DNA from: Heloderma charlesbogerti
Lineage: Eukaryota > Chordata > Lepidosauria > Squamata > Helodermatidae
Reading direction: 5' to 3'
DNA length: 64,000 nt
Assembly: GCA_026122225.1 (NCBI GenBank)
Contig: JANEZZ010000793.1
Location: 1,488,001-1,552,000, forward strand
Below, piece after piece: positions 52,256 to 61,715 of this stretch (positions are counted from its first letter, which is position 1; the number at the start of each line of letters is the position of its first letter). The position numbers and the translations under genes were made by a program. The notes below the pieces were generated by a model. That model was not told the DNA's origin. It saw nothing but the letters and a program-made list of their open reading frames with translations, and searched no databases.

Positions 52256-52345
52256 TAAAAGTGCAATCCTCAATACACTTTCTAGGAAGTAAGCCCCAAT
52301 GAGAAAATGGGACTTACTTCTGAGTAAACATGCATAGGATCACAT
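52256..52345. repeat. Palindromic squamate repeat, fourth copy
   Basis: GTGCAATCCTCAATACAC, GGAAGTAAGCCCCAATGAGA, GGGACTTACTTCTGAGTAAA and CATGCATAGGATCACATTGC match the family. It borders the truncated 3' end of the CR1 copy. Confidence 0.6.
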
Positions 52346-52373
52346 TGCATGGTTGCAGTAAGCATGACCAGGA

Positions 52374-55300
52374 TTACATTTTTTTCCTTGTTAAACAAGA
52401 ACTAATTCCATAACCACTTTGGAACCAATGAAGTTCGGCTAGCAGTGTGTTTGGGTGTGAGAAACTCAACCCATGTATCCAATACCGATGTAAAAGGGCT
52501 AATACACTCTTTTGTAACAAACATATTTTGTTTGTAACAAACAATAATTTGGTGTCATCCGCAAACTTGGCCACTTCACTGCTCAGTCCTAATTCCACAT
52601 CATTTATGAACAGGCTGAAAAGCATTGATCCTAATACAGATCCCTGTGGGACCCCATCAATCACTTCCCTACATTGGGAAAACCCACCACTTACTCCTAC
52701 TCTCTGCTTCCTGTTCTTTAACTAGTTACTGATCCATAAGAGGACCTGTCCTCTTATTTCATGACTGCTAAGTCTGCTCAAGAGTCTTTGGTGAGGGACT
52801 TTGTCAAAAGCCTTTTGGCAGTCCAAGTAAATAATGTCTACTGGATCACCCCTGTCTACATGTTTACTGACACTCTCAAAAAACTCTGAAAGGTTAGTGA
52901 GGCAGGACTTACCTTTGTGGAAGCCGTGTTGATTCTTTTCCCGCCGGGCTTGTCCTTCTATATGCTTTCTAATTTTATCTTTAATAATGCCTTCAACCAA
53001 TTTACCCAGAACAGATGTTAAGCTAACCGGTCTGTAATTTCCCAGATCCCCCTTGCATCCCTTTTTGAAAATTGGTGTTATATTAGCCATCTTCCAGTCG
53101 TCTGGTATAGAGGCTGATTTTAGGGACAAGTTGCATATTTTGGTTAGAAGATCAGCAACTTCATATTTGAGTTCTTTGAGAACTCTAGGATGGATACCAT
53201 CTGGGCCTGGTGATTTATTTGCTTTCAATTTATCAATAAGGTTGAGAACTTCATCTTATGTCACCACTATTTGCCTCAGTTCCTGAAACTCCCTTCCTGA
53301 AAACATCAGTTTGGGCACAGGTATCTGACCTTTATCTTCTGCAGTGAAGACAGATGAAAAGAATTCATTCAGTTTCTCTGCAATCTCCTATTGTCATCCA
53401 ATGGTCCAACTGCCTCCCTAGCTGGTTTTCTGCTTCTGATATATTTAAAGAATTCTTTGTTGGCCTTGTTAGCGATATGCTCTTCAAAATGCTTTTTTGC
53501 ATCTCTTATTGTCTGCTTGCATCGCCTTTGTACAAGCTTGTGCTCCCTCGCTTTCCTCACTTGGGCAAGGCTTCCATTTTCTGAAAGAAGCTCTCTTTTC
53601 TCTAATAGCTCCCTTAACACTGCCCGTTAACCCTGCTGGCGACCTCTTGGACTTGGTGCTACCTGTCCTAATCTGTGCTATACCTTTTAGCTGGGCTTCT
53701 ATTATTGTGGTTTTGAGTAATCTCCAAGCATTCTGAAGGGATTTAATCCCCTTGACTCCCCCTTTTAACTTCCTTTTCACCAGTTCCCTCATTTTAGAGA
53801 AGTTTCCTCTTTTGAAATCAAATGTGACTGTTGGACTTCCTGGGCAATTTTCCACTTAAATATATATTAAATCTGATAACACTGTGATCGCTGTTTCCAA
53901 GTGGTTCAACAACATTTACATCTCGTACTAGGTCCTGGGTGACACCACTTAGGATTAAATCCAAGGTCACCTCCCCTCTTGTTGGTTCCATGACCAACTG
54001 TTCTAGGGCACAATTGTTTAGGGCATCAAGAAATTTAACTTCTTTGTTGTAGCTGGAACATGCATTTATCCAATCAATGTGGGGGTAATTGAAGTCGCCC
54101 ATTATTACAACACTTCCTTGTTTGGAGGCCTCCCTGGTTTCATTTTCCATCTCAAGGTCACTCTGAGCATTCTGGTGTGGGGGACGATAGCATGTTCCTA
54201 GCACTAAATTAATTTTGGAGCTTGGTATTGTCACCCATGGTGGTTCTGTGGAGCAGCCTACCCCTTTTAGGTGTTCTAGTCCACTCGACACTATGCCCTC
54301 TTTGACATACCGGGCAACACCTCCCCCAGTACACCCTTCCTTGTCCTTCCTATAGAGTTTATATCCAGACATGACCATATCTCACTGGTTCTCTCCGCTA
54401 CACTAGGTTTCTTGTAATGCCCACTGTATCGAGGTTTTCCTTTAAAATCAAGCACTCCAATTCTCCCATTTTGGCTCAGAGGCTTCTAGCATTTGCATAA
54501 AAACGCCTATACATGGTATTTCTCCCCAGATGCCTCTGGCGTGTGCAACTTTTGCTATGGGACAATGGCCCCTTTGATTGGCTATTATCTGACATGTACT
54601 CCTGGCCTATTTCCTCCCTTCTACACTTGGGCAATCAAAAACATTTTCATCTTCATCCCTTTGGGATGATTTAACCCAAACCGGATGCTTCCTAGCTCCT
54701 GTCAGCTTTCCCCCAGGGTTTAGTTTAAAAGCTGCTCTGCCACCCTTTTAATGTTTAGTGCCAGCAGTCTGGTTCCATTTTGGTTCAAGTGGAGCCCATC
54801 CCTCTTGTACAGGCCTGGCTTGTCCCAAAACGTTCCCCAGTGCCTAACAAATCTGAACCCCTCCTCCCTGCACTACTGTCTCATCCACGCATTGAGACTC
54901 CTCAGCTTTGCCTGTCTAGCTGGCCCTGCACGTGGAACAGGTAGCATTTCAGAGAAAGCCACCTTGGTGTTCCTGGATTTCAACCTCCTACCTAGCAACC
55001 TAAATTTGGCTTCCAGGACCTCATGACTACATTTCCTCACGTTCTTGGTACCAACATGGACCATAACCACCGACTCCACCCCAGCACTATCTAATAGGCT
55101 ATCTAGACAGCGCGTGATAACCGCAACCTTCGCACCAGGCAGGCAATTCACCATGTGGTCTACACACCCATCACAAACCCAGCTGTCTAGGTGGCTAATG
55201 ATTGAATATCCCACTACCACAAGCCTCCATCCCCCTGGAGGGACATCCTCAGTGCGAGAGGATATTTGTTTGTCTTCCGAGGAATGGGTCCCTTCTAAAG

Positions 55301-55870
55301 GATTGTTTCCCTCTTCCTCAGCATGACACCCTCCTTCCCTGAGACCCGCATTCTCCATGACAGCAGAGGAGCTGTCACCCTGGGAGTGGGACACAGCTAC
55401 TAGGTCCCTGAAGGTCTCGTCCACCAACCTTCTCTGCCTCTCTTAGCTTCTCCAGTTCAGCAACTTTGGCCTCAAAGGAACGAACTTGCTCCCTGAGAGC
55501 CAGGAGCTCATTACACTGAGCACACTCCCACAATTTCTGTCTGGCAGGTAAGACAGTTGTACATGTGGTACTCAGTGCAATACACTGGATAGCTCCCACC
55601 CCCCTGCAGGCTTTCTACTTTCATAACTTTTTCTTTGGGTGTGTTTTCCCTGGAAAACTTAGTTGTTTACTATGAGAAGTTGGGGAATTATTTACAGTTA
55701 CTTACTGTGAGTAGGGAGGGAAGAGTTCCCTGCCCTGGCTTCCTTGCCCTGTTGCTAAACTCACACAGTTGCTTAACTTGCTTGTTTGCTGATGCTTTGT
55801 CACTGGGGCTCCTCACGCTTGGAGAGCTGGCTCCCTCGCAATCATGCCTCCTTATATAGATAGGCCCAAC
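52374..55870 (-). mobile_element. CR1-type LINE with ORF1 esterase-like region, endonuclease and RT
   Basis: On the minus strand, 5' to 3': an ORF1 part at 55599-54873 with a Cys-containing coiled segment (LWECAQCNELLALREQ) and an SGNH-hydrolase-like stretch (RLVVVGYSIISHLDSWVCDG ... VVMVHVGTKNVRK); an endonuclease at 54378-53818 (GYKLYRKDKEGCTGGGVARY, LGTCYRPP, VIMGDFNYPHIDW, NSDHSVIRF); and an RT at 53228-52374 (NKSPGPDGIHPRVLKELK, IYLDCQKAFDKVPHQ, GVPQGSVLGSMLF, AKFADDTKLLF). Frameshifts separate the parts, and similarity ends soon after FADD, so the 3' part is lost. It lies in the 5' intron of CEP295 in the same orientation. The 5' end is uncertain. Confidence 0.88.
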
Positions 55871-57152
55871 TGCTGCTGCAGTGAATCTGATTAAACTTTA
55901 GTTCAACATCAGTTAGTTAACCAAGATAATAAGCCAGGATTAACTACCATTAGACCAAACTCTCCCTTTTTGAAAATCTGTTTTAAAACAAGGCAGGCTC
56001 TCCACAGTGAAGCTGACAAAGGGGAAGGGAAGGGCAGGGGAAGGATGCACAGCCCCTATGCTCATTCACAGCTTCATAAATCATAGGTTTATGTATATAT
56101 TCAGAGATGTACATCCATACCAGGCCAATCTCTTCAAGGGATAGCTAAAACAGTTAACATACAAGGTTGTTTTGCTATTTCTTAAAGAGATCAGTTACCC
56201 CTGAAGAAGGCACTTTCCACTGAAACACACATTGGGTCTGAATGCACATTTGAGAACTTCTCTCCTTCATTCTTGTGCTGAACCATTCTTTGTCAGATCC
56301 TGATTATACTCTGATTAGAGAAAGTACAATGGAAGACAGTGAACCATATTGGGTGGGATGGGTGGAAAGTAGAATTTATCAGTTGAGCAACTCTTGATTA
56401 TTTGTTATGCTAGCAGTATGTATCTACCTACTGAAGTGACCATTTGATAGATGTGACAAAGTGGGCTCTGGCCCATGAATGCTTATGCTGAAGATGCGAA
56501 AAGGTTCTTTGTTATTTTTGCTGCAAAAGACTAACACAGCCATTCTTCTGGAACTTGTCAAGTATAAAGTGTGCAGCCTGACATAGAATTTTGCACAGAG
56601 ACAACATGTTCAATTACAAGTGTTAATTAACAGAGCAACTCTAGGACAATTGCATTTTTACCAATTACTGCTCTTGTGAACAGTGACCATGCATATTTTG
56701 TATATATGTAATGCTTTAACTGAATTATCACAGGTGGTACTTTTTGGATTACATTGACATTTGACCACACTGTTTTGCAATTTTATTCTTGCATATCCTT
56801 GTCAGCTGAGAATAATATGCATTGGATGAAGCTGACTCTAATCCACAACATCTTATGCCACAATTGGATGAAGCTGACTCTAATCCACAACATCTTATGC
56901 CACAATACATTTGTTAGTCTTGAAGATGCCACAGGATTCTTTGTTCTTTTTTTCTGCAAGAGACTTACACAACTACCGCTCTGGAAATTGCTACGTTCCC
57001 GTAATTACTTTGATGTTACCAGCCCAGCCGCTAAATAAGAAGACTGGGTATTATTATTCTTGATTATGATGGTTTTAAGAAGATCTGTACATACTGACAT
57101 GCTATACTTCTGCTATGCTTGGCAACAGGGCTGAACAATAATGCTCTACACA
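55871..57152 (-). other. CEP295 5' intron between CR1 and Sauria SINE
   Basis: Holds two ends of an old interspersed repeat (about 56460-56555 and 56815-56990) with GCTTATGC and CTGCAAAAGACTAACACAGC text, the second carrying the 42-bp duplication. The rest is unassigned. Confidence 0.45.
56821..56904 (+). repeat. Perfect 42-bp tandem duplication
   Basis: Two identical 42-nt units beginning ATTGGATGAAGCTGACTCTA and ending TTATGCCACA stand head to tail. They are part of an older repeat end also seen at about 56460-56555 (GCTTATGCTGAAGATGCG, GCAAAAGACTAACACAGCC). Confidence 0.9.
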
Positions 57153-57478
57153 AGCAGTGGCTTAGTGGTTAAGACGCTGAACTGCAGACTGGAAGGTCGG
57201 CAGGTCAGCAGTTCGAGACCCGAGTGCCGCGTGACGGAGTGAGCTCCCGTCTTCGGTCCCAGCTCCTGCCAACCTAGCAGTTCGAAAGCAAGAAATTGCA
57301 AGTAGATAAATAGGTACCGCCTCGGCGGGAAAGGTGACAGCGTCCCGTGCACCTCGGTGTTCAGTCACGCTGGCCACATGGCCACGGAAGCGTCTTCGGA
57401 CAGTCTTCGGCTTAGAAACGGGGATGAGCACCGCACCCTAGAGTCGGACACGACTGGTTGGGGACACCGTTACCTTTT
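57153..57478 (+). mobile_element. tRNA-derived SINE with Bov-B-like 3' tail (Sauria SINE type)
   Basis: The head has an A-box-like TTAGTGGTTAAGACGCTG (57162-57179) and a B box AGTTCGAGACC (57210-57220), spaced as in a tRNA promoter. The body is unrelated to tRNA. The tail has GAGTCGGACACGACTG (57441-57456), shared with the 3' ends of both Bov-B copies here, and ends GTTACCTTTTTA. Sauria SINEs are known to share their 3' end with Bov-B and to use its machinery. Confidence 0.88.
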
Positions 57479-57527
57479 TAAGCCATCTACCTCCATTTTA
57501 TTTAGAGAACAGAATTTATTTGCTATT

Positions 57528-57740
57528 TATTCTATTTTAGTACCTTTCTATCCCACCTTTCCTGCAGGGAGCTCAAGCCAGTAGGACAGTCCCCTCCCTT
57601 TTTTATTCTCACAACCACCCCGTGGGGTAGGACAGGCTGAAACAGAGCGACTATCACAGACACACCCACTGAGCTTCGTGGCTGAGTGGGGGCTTGAACG
57701 CGAGGCTCCCCAGTCCTGGTCCGACACGCTTCAAACCGCC
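57528..57740 (-). mobile_element. MIR-like CORE-SINE, minus orientation
   Basis: Read on the plus strand it has TATCCCACCTTTCCTGCAGG, GAGCTCAAG, TCTCACAACCACCCCGTGGG, AGGCTGAAACAGAG and GTGGCTGAGTGGGGGCTTGA followed by CCCCAGTCCTGGTCCGACAC. This is the complement of the lizard MIR/CORE-SINE consensus, with a tRNA-like head on the right. Confidence 0.75.
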
Positions 57741-57754
57741 TCCCACACCCAACG

Positions 57755-57861
57755 TGGTGCCCTCCCGGTGTTCGGGACTACAACTCCCATCAGGCCGCGC
57801 CAGCATGGCCAGCGGCTAGGGCGTGATGGGAACCGCAGCCCAGGACATCCGGAGGGCACCA
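57755..57861. mobile_element. hAT-like palindromic MITE at the promoter edge
   Basis: TGGTGCCCTCCCGGTGTTCG and GACTACAACTCCCATCA on the left mirror TGATGGGAACCGCAGCCC and GGACATCCGGAGGGCACCA on the right. It is the common squamate family with ACTACAACTCCCATCA arms and lies within the CpG-rich region. Confidence 0.8.
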
Positions 57862-58094
57862 TGCTGGAGAAGGCTGCTCTAACCACTGCCCCAGGGGGCC
57901 CTTGCAGGTGCCGACGGAGAAGCGGGAGGCGCTCCCGCGAGGGAACCCCGGACAGGCCTGGCCCAGCGGCTGAGCCGAGAAGGGCTCGGCCCTCCACTCC
58001 TTGACCCCACACGGGACCATCCACGTACCAAGCCCCACCGCTCCGCACCCGCCGTCGGAGACGCCTCCCCGCACAGTTCCCTCGCAGCGTCTAC

Positions 58095-58215
58095 CTCAGG
58101 TCGCCGCCAGCGACGTCACATCCGCCGACTCAAACCGCCCGCGCGCGCACCCGCCTCCACTCCTCCAATGGCCGCTTGACGGAAACGCGCCGCGGCGGGA
58201 AACCGGGCGGGCTCT
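58095..58215 (-). other. CEP295: Candidate non-coding first exon of CEP295
   Basis: On the minus strand CCTGAG/GTAGAC (GT at 58094-58093) is a reasonable splice donor within the CpG island. A 5' UTR exon ending here and joining the acceptor after 50457 would fit the gene layout. The upstream end is arbitrary, and other donors in this GC-rich region cannot be excluded. Confidence 0.35.
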
Positions 58216-58233
58216 CGCGACTGGGAACTATTC

Positions 58234-58500
58234 TGCGCATGCGCGGCTGGGGTTTTTTTTTTTTTTTTTTTTTAAATGTCGCCGCTTCACAAGGACACTT
58301 CTAACCAGGGATCCGAAGAAGGGAGAGGGAAGCCCGGAACGACGCATGCGCAATAAAAGCGAGGCGGGGAAAGTGTTCCAGCTCCACCCAGAAGGGAGGA
58401 GCTGAGAATACGGAAGTGCGCATGTGCGGCAAAAGCGGGGAGGCGATCTCCCAACCCCACCCATAAGGAGGAGCTGAAAGCTTCGAAACACGCATGCGCA
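58234..58500. promoter_or_regulatory. Four NRF1-like sites, three in a degenerate ~74-bp tandem repeat
   Basis: TGCGCATGCGC at 58234-58244, CGCATGCGCA at 58343-58352, TGCGCATGTGC at 58417-58427 and CGCATGCGCA at 58491-58500 match the NRF1 consensus (GCGCAYGCGC) closely. The last three are 76 and 72 bp apart. Each is followed by related sequence (AAAAGCG, then a CCACCCANAAGG and GGAGGAGCTGA block), so the sites were multiplied by tandem duplication. Confidence 0.75.
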
Positions 58501-58700
58501 GCGGTGGGACAGGGTTTCAGCCTAGGGGCGACTACTTTTCAAGGCTGTTTTATACGAATAACTTTTCTCCCAGTTAGTATTTGCTTCTCTCTCCGTTGAA
58601 TGCGTGCTCATGGGTGACGCGGGGGTTCGAGTGCTTGCTCAGTGACTGCACAGGACCCGGGATCTGTGTGCTTGGGTGGGTGTAGACCAGGCTTCCCCAA

Positions 58701-58808
58701 CCTGGTGTCCCCCACATACGTTGGACCACAACTCCCAGCATCCTGTTTGAAGATGGCTGGCTAGGGGATGCTAGGGGTTGCAGTCCAACACACCTGGAGA
58801 CCGCCAGG
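58701..58808. mobile_element. hAT-like palindromic MITE
   Basis: CCTGGTGTCCCCCACATACG and TTGGACCACAACTCCCAGCA on the left mirror GGATGCTAGGGGTTGCAGTC and CAACACACCTGGAGACCGCC (then AGG) on the right. Same family as 57755-57861. Confidence 0.8.
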
Positions 58809-59216
58809 CAAGGGGTGTTATGCAAGGGGTGTGGTCTTGAGTATGTGATGGAGGAGCATGGTGGAAGGGTTGACAGCATTAACAGGGCTCCTCATATCAG
58901 GAGGTTTTAAGCTTTCTGCTGACATTGGTTGATGAGGGATCCCTAAATATCTGCTGTGGAAACCCAGTGCATTGTGGAGGGTTCTGGTGATGGGGGAATG
59001 CTCCAGGGCGCATACTCGGTTCTCTTGAGGGAACTGGTTGGGTGTTTTGCTACGCCTCGACTTAAAATGTGGCCTAGAACATGCTCAGTGTTCTATCTGA
59101 GGCTGTGTGTTGCTGTAGGAGGAGGTTTTAAAGTTAAGCTTTGCAGGCTTGGCTAATATTGTGCAAGAAGAATGTCTTCCTTTGAGGATCTACTTTGTGT
59201 CCCCGGTATTTGAAGT

Positions 59217-59530
59217 ATGGCTGCTGACAACCCAGAACAAGGCCTTCTCTGTGGTGGCACCAAAGCTGTAACACTGCCTAGGGAACTTAATCTTGCTCTT
59301 TCCTTATTGGTATTTAGACCCCAAGCCAAAGTGGCTCTTCCATTTTGGGTTGCCCTGATTACTGTTTATCATGTTTCTGTTGTTTACATTAATGTTGCTA
59401 CTCGTCCGTTTTCAATAAAGGTCTTTTATAACTTAGCATCTTTTAATATGGTCTTTGTATTTGTATTTAATATATCTTGTTAGCTGCCTTGGAACATTTT
59501 AATTGAAAGGCAAGTTAAAAAGGGTTTAAT
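59217..59530 (+). mobile_element. L2-type LINE 3' fragment
   Basis: CAAGGCCTTCTCTGTGGTGG, CACCAAAGCTGTAACACTGC, CTAGGGAACTTAATCTTGCT and, at the end, AGCTGCCTTGGAACATTTTA then ATTGAAAGGCAAGTTAAAAA follow the L2 end. It lies in the presumed CMTR2 5' intron. Confidence 0.65.
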
Positions 59531-59898
59531 TAGTAAATGTTAAGTAAGTTCTTCATGTTATATCAATCATGGATTTTGTATAGTGTTTGTGTGTGTGTGT
59601 AAAAGTTGCTTCAAGACTGTTTTTTGTGGTGGGAAGCAATGCATAAATTTAATTAATAATATTAATAAACTTCCAAGGAACTAGTTCTAGGGCCGAGTTC
59701 AAAATCCACTTCCTTAAGTGAACAGTGGGTTGTAAACTGAAACATTAATGACTATGTCTCCTGCAGAAACCCTGGATTCCTTGCCATAACAGGTGTGATT
59801 GGGACCTACCTACAGCATGTGCAAAAGGGTTGTGAAAAGAATCACGGCATTGCTTCTGATAGGTGAGTCCATTAGTATCTAAACCTGGAAGTCTACTT

Positions 59899-60286
59899 AG
59901 GGCGCGATCCTATGGCTGCTAGTCAGTGGCTAGACTGCTATAAGATTGGTCGGTTTCCAGGAACTGCCTCCCTGCCCCCTCCCCTGCTGTCTCATAGGCG
60001 GTGTGGATCGGCTCTGGGCTTGTAAGAGCAGCACAGAGCAGGGCAAAAGGGGGCAGGGGCAGGGAGTGCGTTGTGTGGCCTCCCCTTCCTACGCATCATC
60101 TAGCCTCCCCACCCTGCGCTCTGACATCCCACGGCTAGGTAGCTGAAATCGGCCATCTAGCCACGAATGCAGGGCGGCTGGAGCACGGAGGAGGCGATCC
60201 TCTCCACGCTCCTCCTGCCATGCATTGGATAGGTGGTCATCTCTGAGTTTGGAGGTGGCCACCTCTCCACATGGGATTGCACCCTT
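59899..60286 (+). mobile_element. TIR element (~388 bp)
   Basis: Starts AGGGCGCGATCCTATGGCTG, ends CACATGGGATTGCACCCTT, giving 12-15-bp imperfect inverted ends. It is GC-rich inside and shares GGCTGCTAGTCAGTGGCTAG with the reverse of 47413-47772. Confidence 0.65.
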
Positions 60287-60359
60287 AGTCTGCAAACCAT
60301 TGCACACTTACCTGGGAGCTTGTCCATTGCACTCAAATGGTCTTGCTCCTCAGTAGACA

Positions 60360-60455
60360 TATAAGATTGTACTACCACACTGCATTTTTATACATGTTTA
60401 CTTAGAAGTAAGCCCCACTGAGTTTAATGGGAGTTACTCCCAGGTAAGTATCAGC
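60360..60455. repeat. Palindromic squamate repeat, fifth copy
   Basis: CATGTTTACTTAGAAGTAAG, CCCCACTGAGTTTAATGGGA and GTTACTCCCAGGTAAGTATC match the family. It lies between CEP295 and CMTR2. Confidence 0.6.
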
Positions 60456-61304
60456 TTGCTGCCCAAGCATGTAATAAATCCGTTGGTAAATGGATGGAAA
60501 CATCTGCCATTTTAGGACCTATTTAGTGTGTTGGGAGCTAGAGAAATGTAACATCAATAACCTATAACTGGATTTCGAATGTTGTATTGAGCTACATAGA
60601 GTGTCTCCTGCTCCAGTTCAGGAACAGAACTTCTGTAAATAAACTTCCTTCTGCTGATATATTTTAAATTTTTTTTAGTCTTTAATAGTATATTGAAACT
60701 CCCTCTGCCATCATCCTTTCTTACCCTGCTCTCTTGTTTTCTGGGGTGGGGATGGTTTGCTTCTATTATTCTGTTAAAACACCATGGGTACAATCCAAAC
60801 AAATTAAGCAATTAGAAATCCCATTATCTGAATAGAAAAGTGCATACTTAAACCTCTTTCACCAAAATCTGTGGGGCTCCAAAATGCTTGCTTTTCGCTG
60901 GATTGTGCACTGTGGATGTTGGTTGTGATACTTTATTATTATTATTACATAATGCACCTAAAGTTTTCTAGGTGCTGTGCATAAATTTAGAGAACAGCAT
61001 AGTTCCTACCTTGCAATCTAGTAGCTGAAATACACAAGGAAAAAGAAATAAGGAAGGAACAGGCATACAATCTCATTCAGCTACTTAATTCCCTTCCCCA
61101 CTTTCCTCCAGTAATGTTCTTTTTTCTTTTTTTTTCAAAACAAGATGGCAATTGTTGATAGTTTTGTGAAATCATAATTGTTCTGTTACGTGGGGATTGC
61201 TTAAGCTGAGCCTCTGTGGGCAATTTGTGGCCTTCCAGCTGGTTTGAGCGCCATTTTCTTGGTAGAAAGGTGGGGTACAAAACAAACAAATAAATAAAAG
61301 TGTT

Positions 61305-61404
61305 GACCTACAACTCCCAACAGCCCTAGCTGGCAGAGCCAATGATGAGAGATGATGTGAGCTGTAGGCCAAAACATCTGGAAGGCCACAGGTTGCCCGC
61401 ACCT
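61305..61404. mobile_element. hAT-like palindromic MITE, left end truncated
   Basis: GACCTACAACTCCCAACAGC, CCTAGCTGGCAGAGCC, AGCTGTAGGCCAAAACATCT and GGAAGGCCACAGGTTGCCCG follow the family order; the left arm lacks its outer part and abuts an AAACAAATAAATAAA LINE-type tail. Confidence 0.75.
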
Positions 61405-61696
61405 GCTCTATGTTAAATTCTCCCCATCTGAGGGTGAGCATCTTCTGCTTCCATCGTGAATTTTTCCGTTGCTTAGTTTCCTGTTGCTTTAAATCGAAGG
61501 AGTGTGCCAGCAACACCTGTCCCATGTTTCCTATTTATAACCTTACCTTGTAAGACCAAACACCAGGGTTTTCAAGCCGGCAACTAGTTGGGGAGCTTTC
61601 TGTGCCTACTTTCTGCTCCTCACTGTGAGGTGATTCTAAGACGAGACTCATCAGATCCTTGGATCATTTGGTTTTCTCCTCTTTCCTTTTCTCCAG

Positions 61697-61715
61697 GGCT
61701 TGTCTCAGTCGGAGA
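61697..61715 (+). other. CMTR2: CMTR2 5' UTR part of coding exon; splice acceptor
   Basis: A long pyrimidine tract (TTTTCTCCTCTTTCC and TTTTCTCCAG) ends in AG at 61695-61696, leaving 19 nt of 5' UTR before the ATG. The donor exon should be in or near the CpG island around 58.2-58.6 kb but cannot be placed by eye. Confidence 0.7.

Larger units (their letters stand above)
57740..58540. promoter_or_regulatory. CpG-rich bidirectional promoter of CEP295 (left) and CMTR2 (right)
   Basis: The only long CpG-dense stretch in the window, between the two head-to-head genes. It contains a CCAAT box (58165-58169), a TCTCGCGA motif (58213-58220), NRF1-like palindromes, an ETS-like ACGGAAGTG (58410-58418) and a 21-nt T run (58253-58273). 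There is no obvious TATA box. Housekeeping-type divergent promoters usually look like this. The transcription starts are inferred, not seen. Confidence 0.75.
58541..61696 (+). other. Presumed 5' intron of CMTR2; mostly repeats
   Basis: No coding frame with homology is seen. It holds two palindromic hAT-like MITEs (58701-58808, 61305-61404), an L2-type LINE 3' end (59217-59530), a 388-bp TIR element (59899-60286) and a GTAAGCCCC-type palindromic repeat (60360-60455). The rest is unassigned AT-rich sequence. Confidence 0.6.

Noticed and set aside
52374..55870. A host reverse-transcriptase or esterase gene
   Set aside because: Endonuclease, RT and ORF1 motifs in LINE order with frameshifts show a CR1-type element, not a host gene.
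57160..57225. Possible tRNA gene (A and B boxes)
   Set aside because: The cloverleaf is not complete and the sequence continues into a SINE body with a Bov-B-type tail, so it is a tRNA-derived SINE head.
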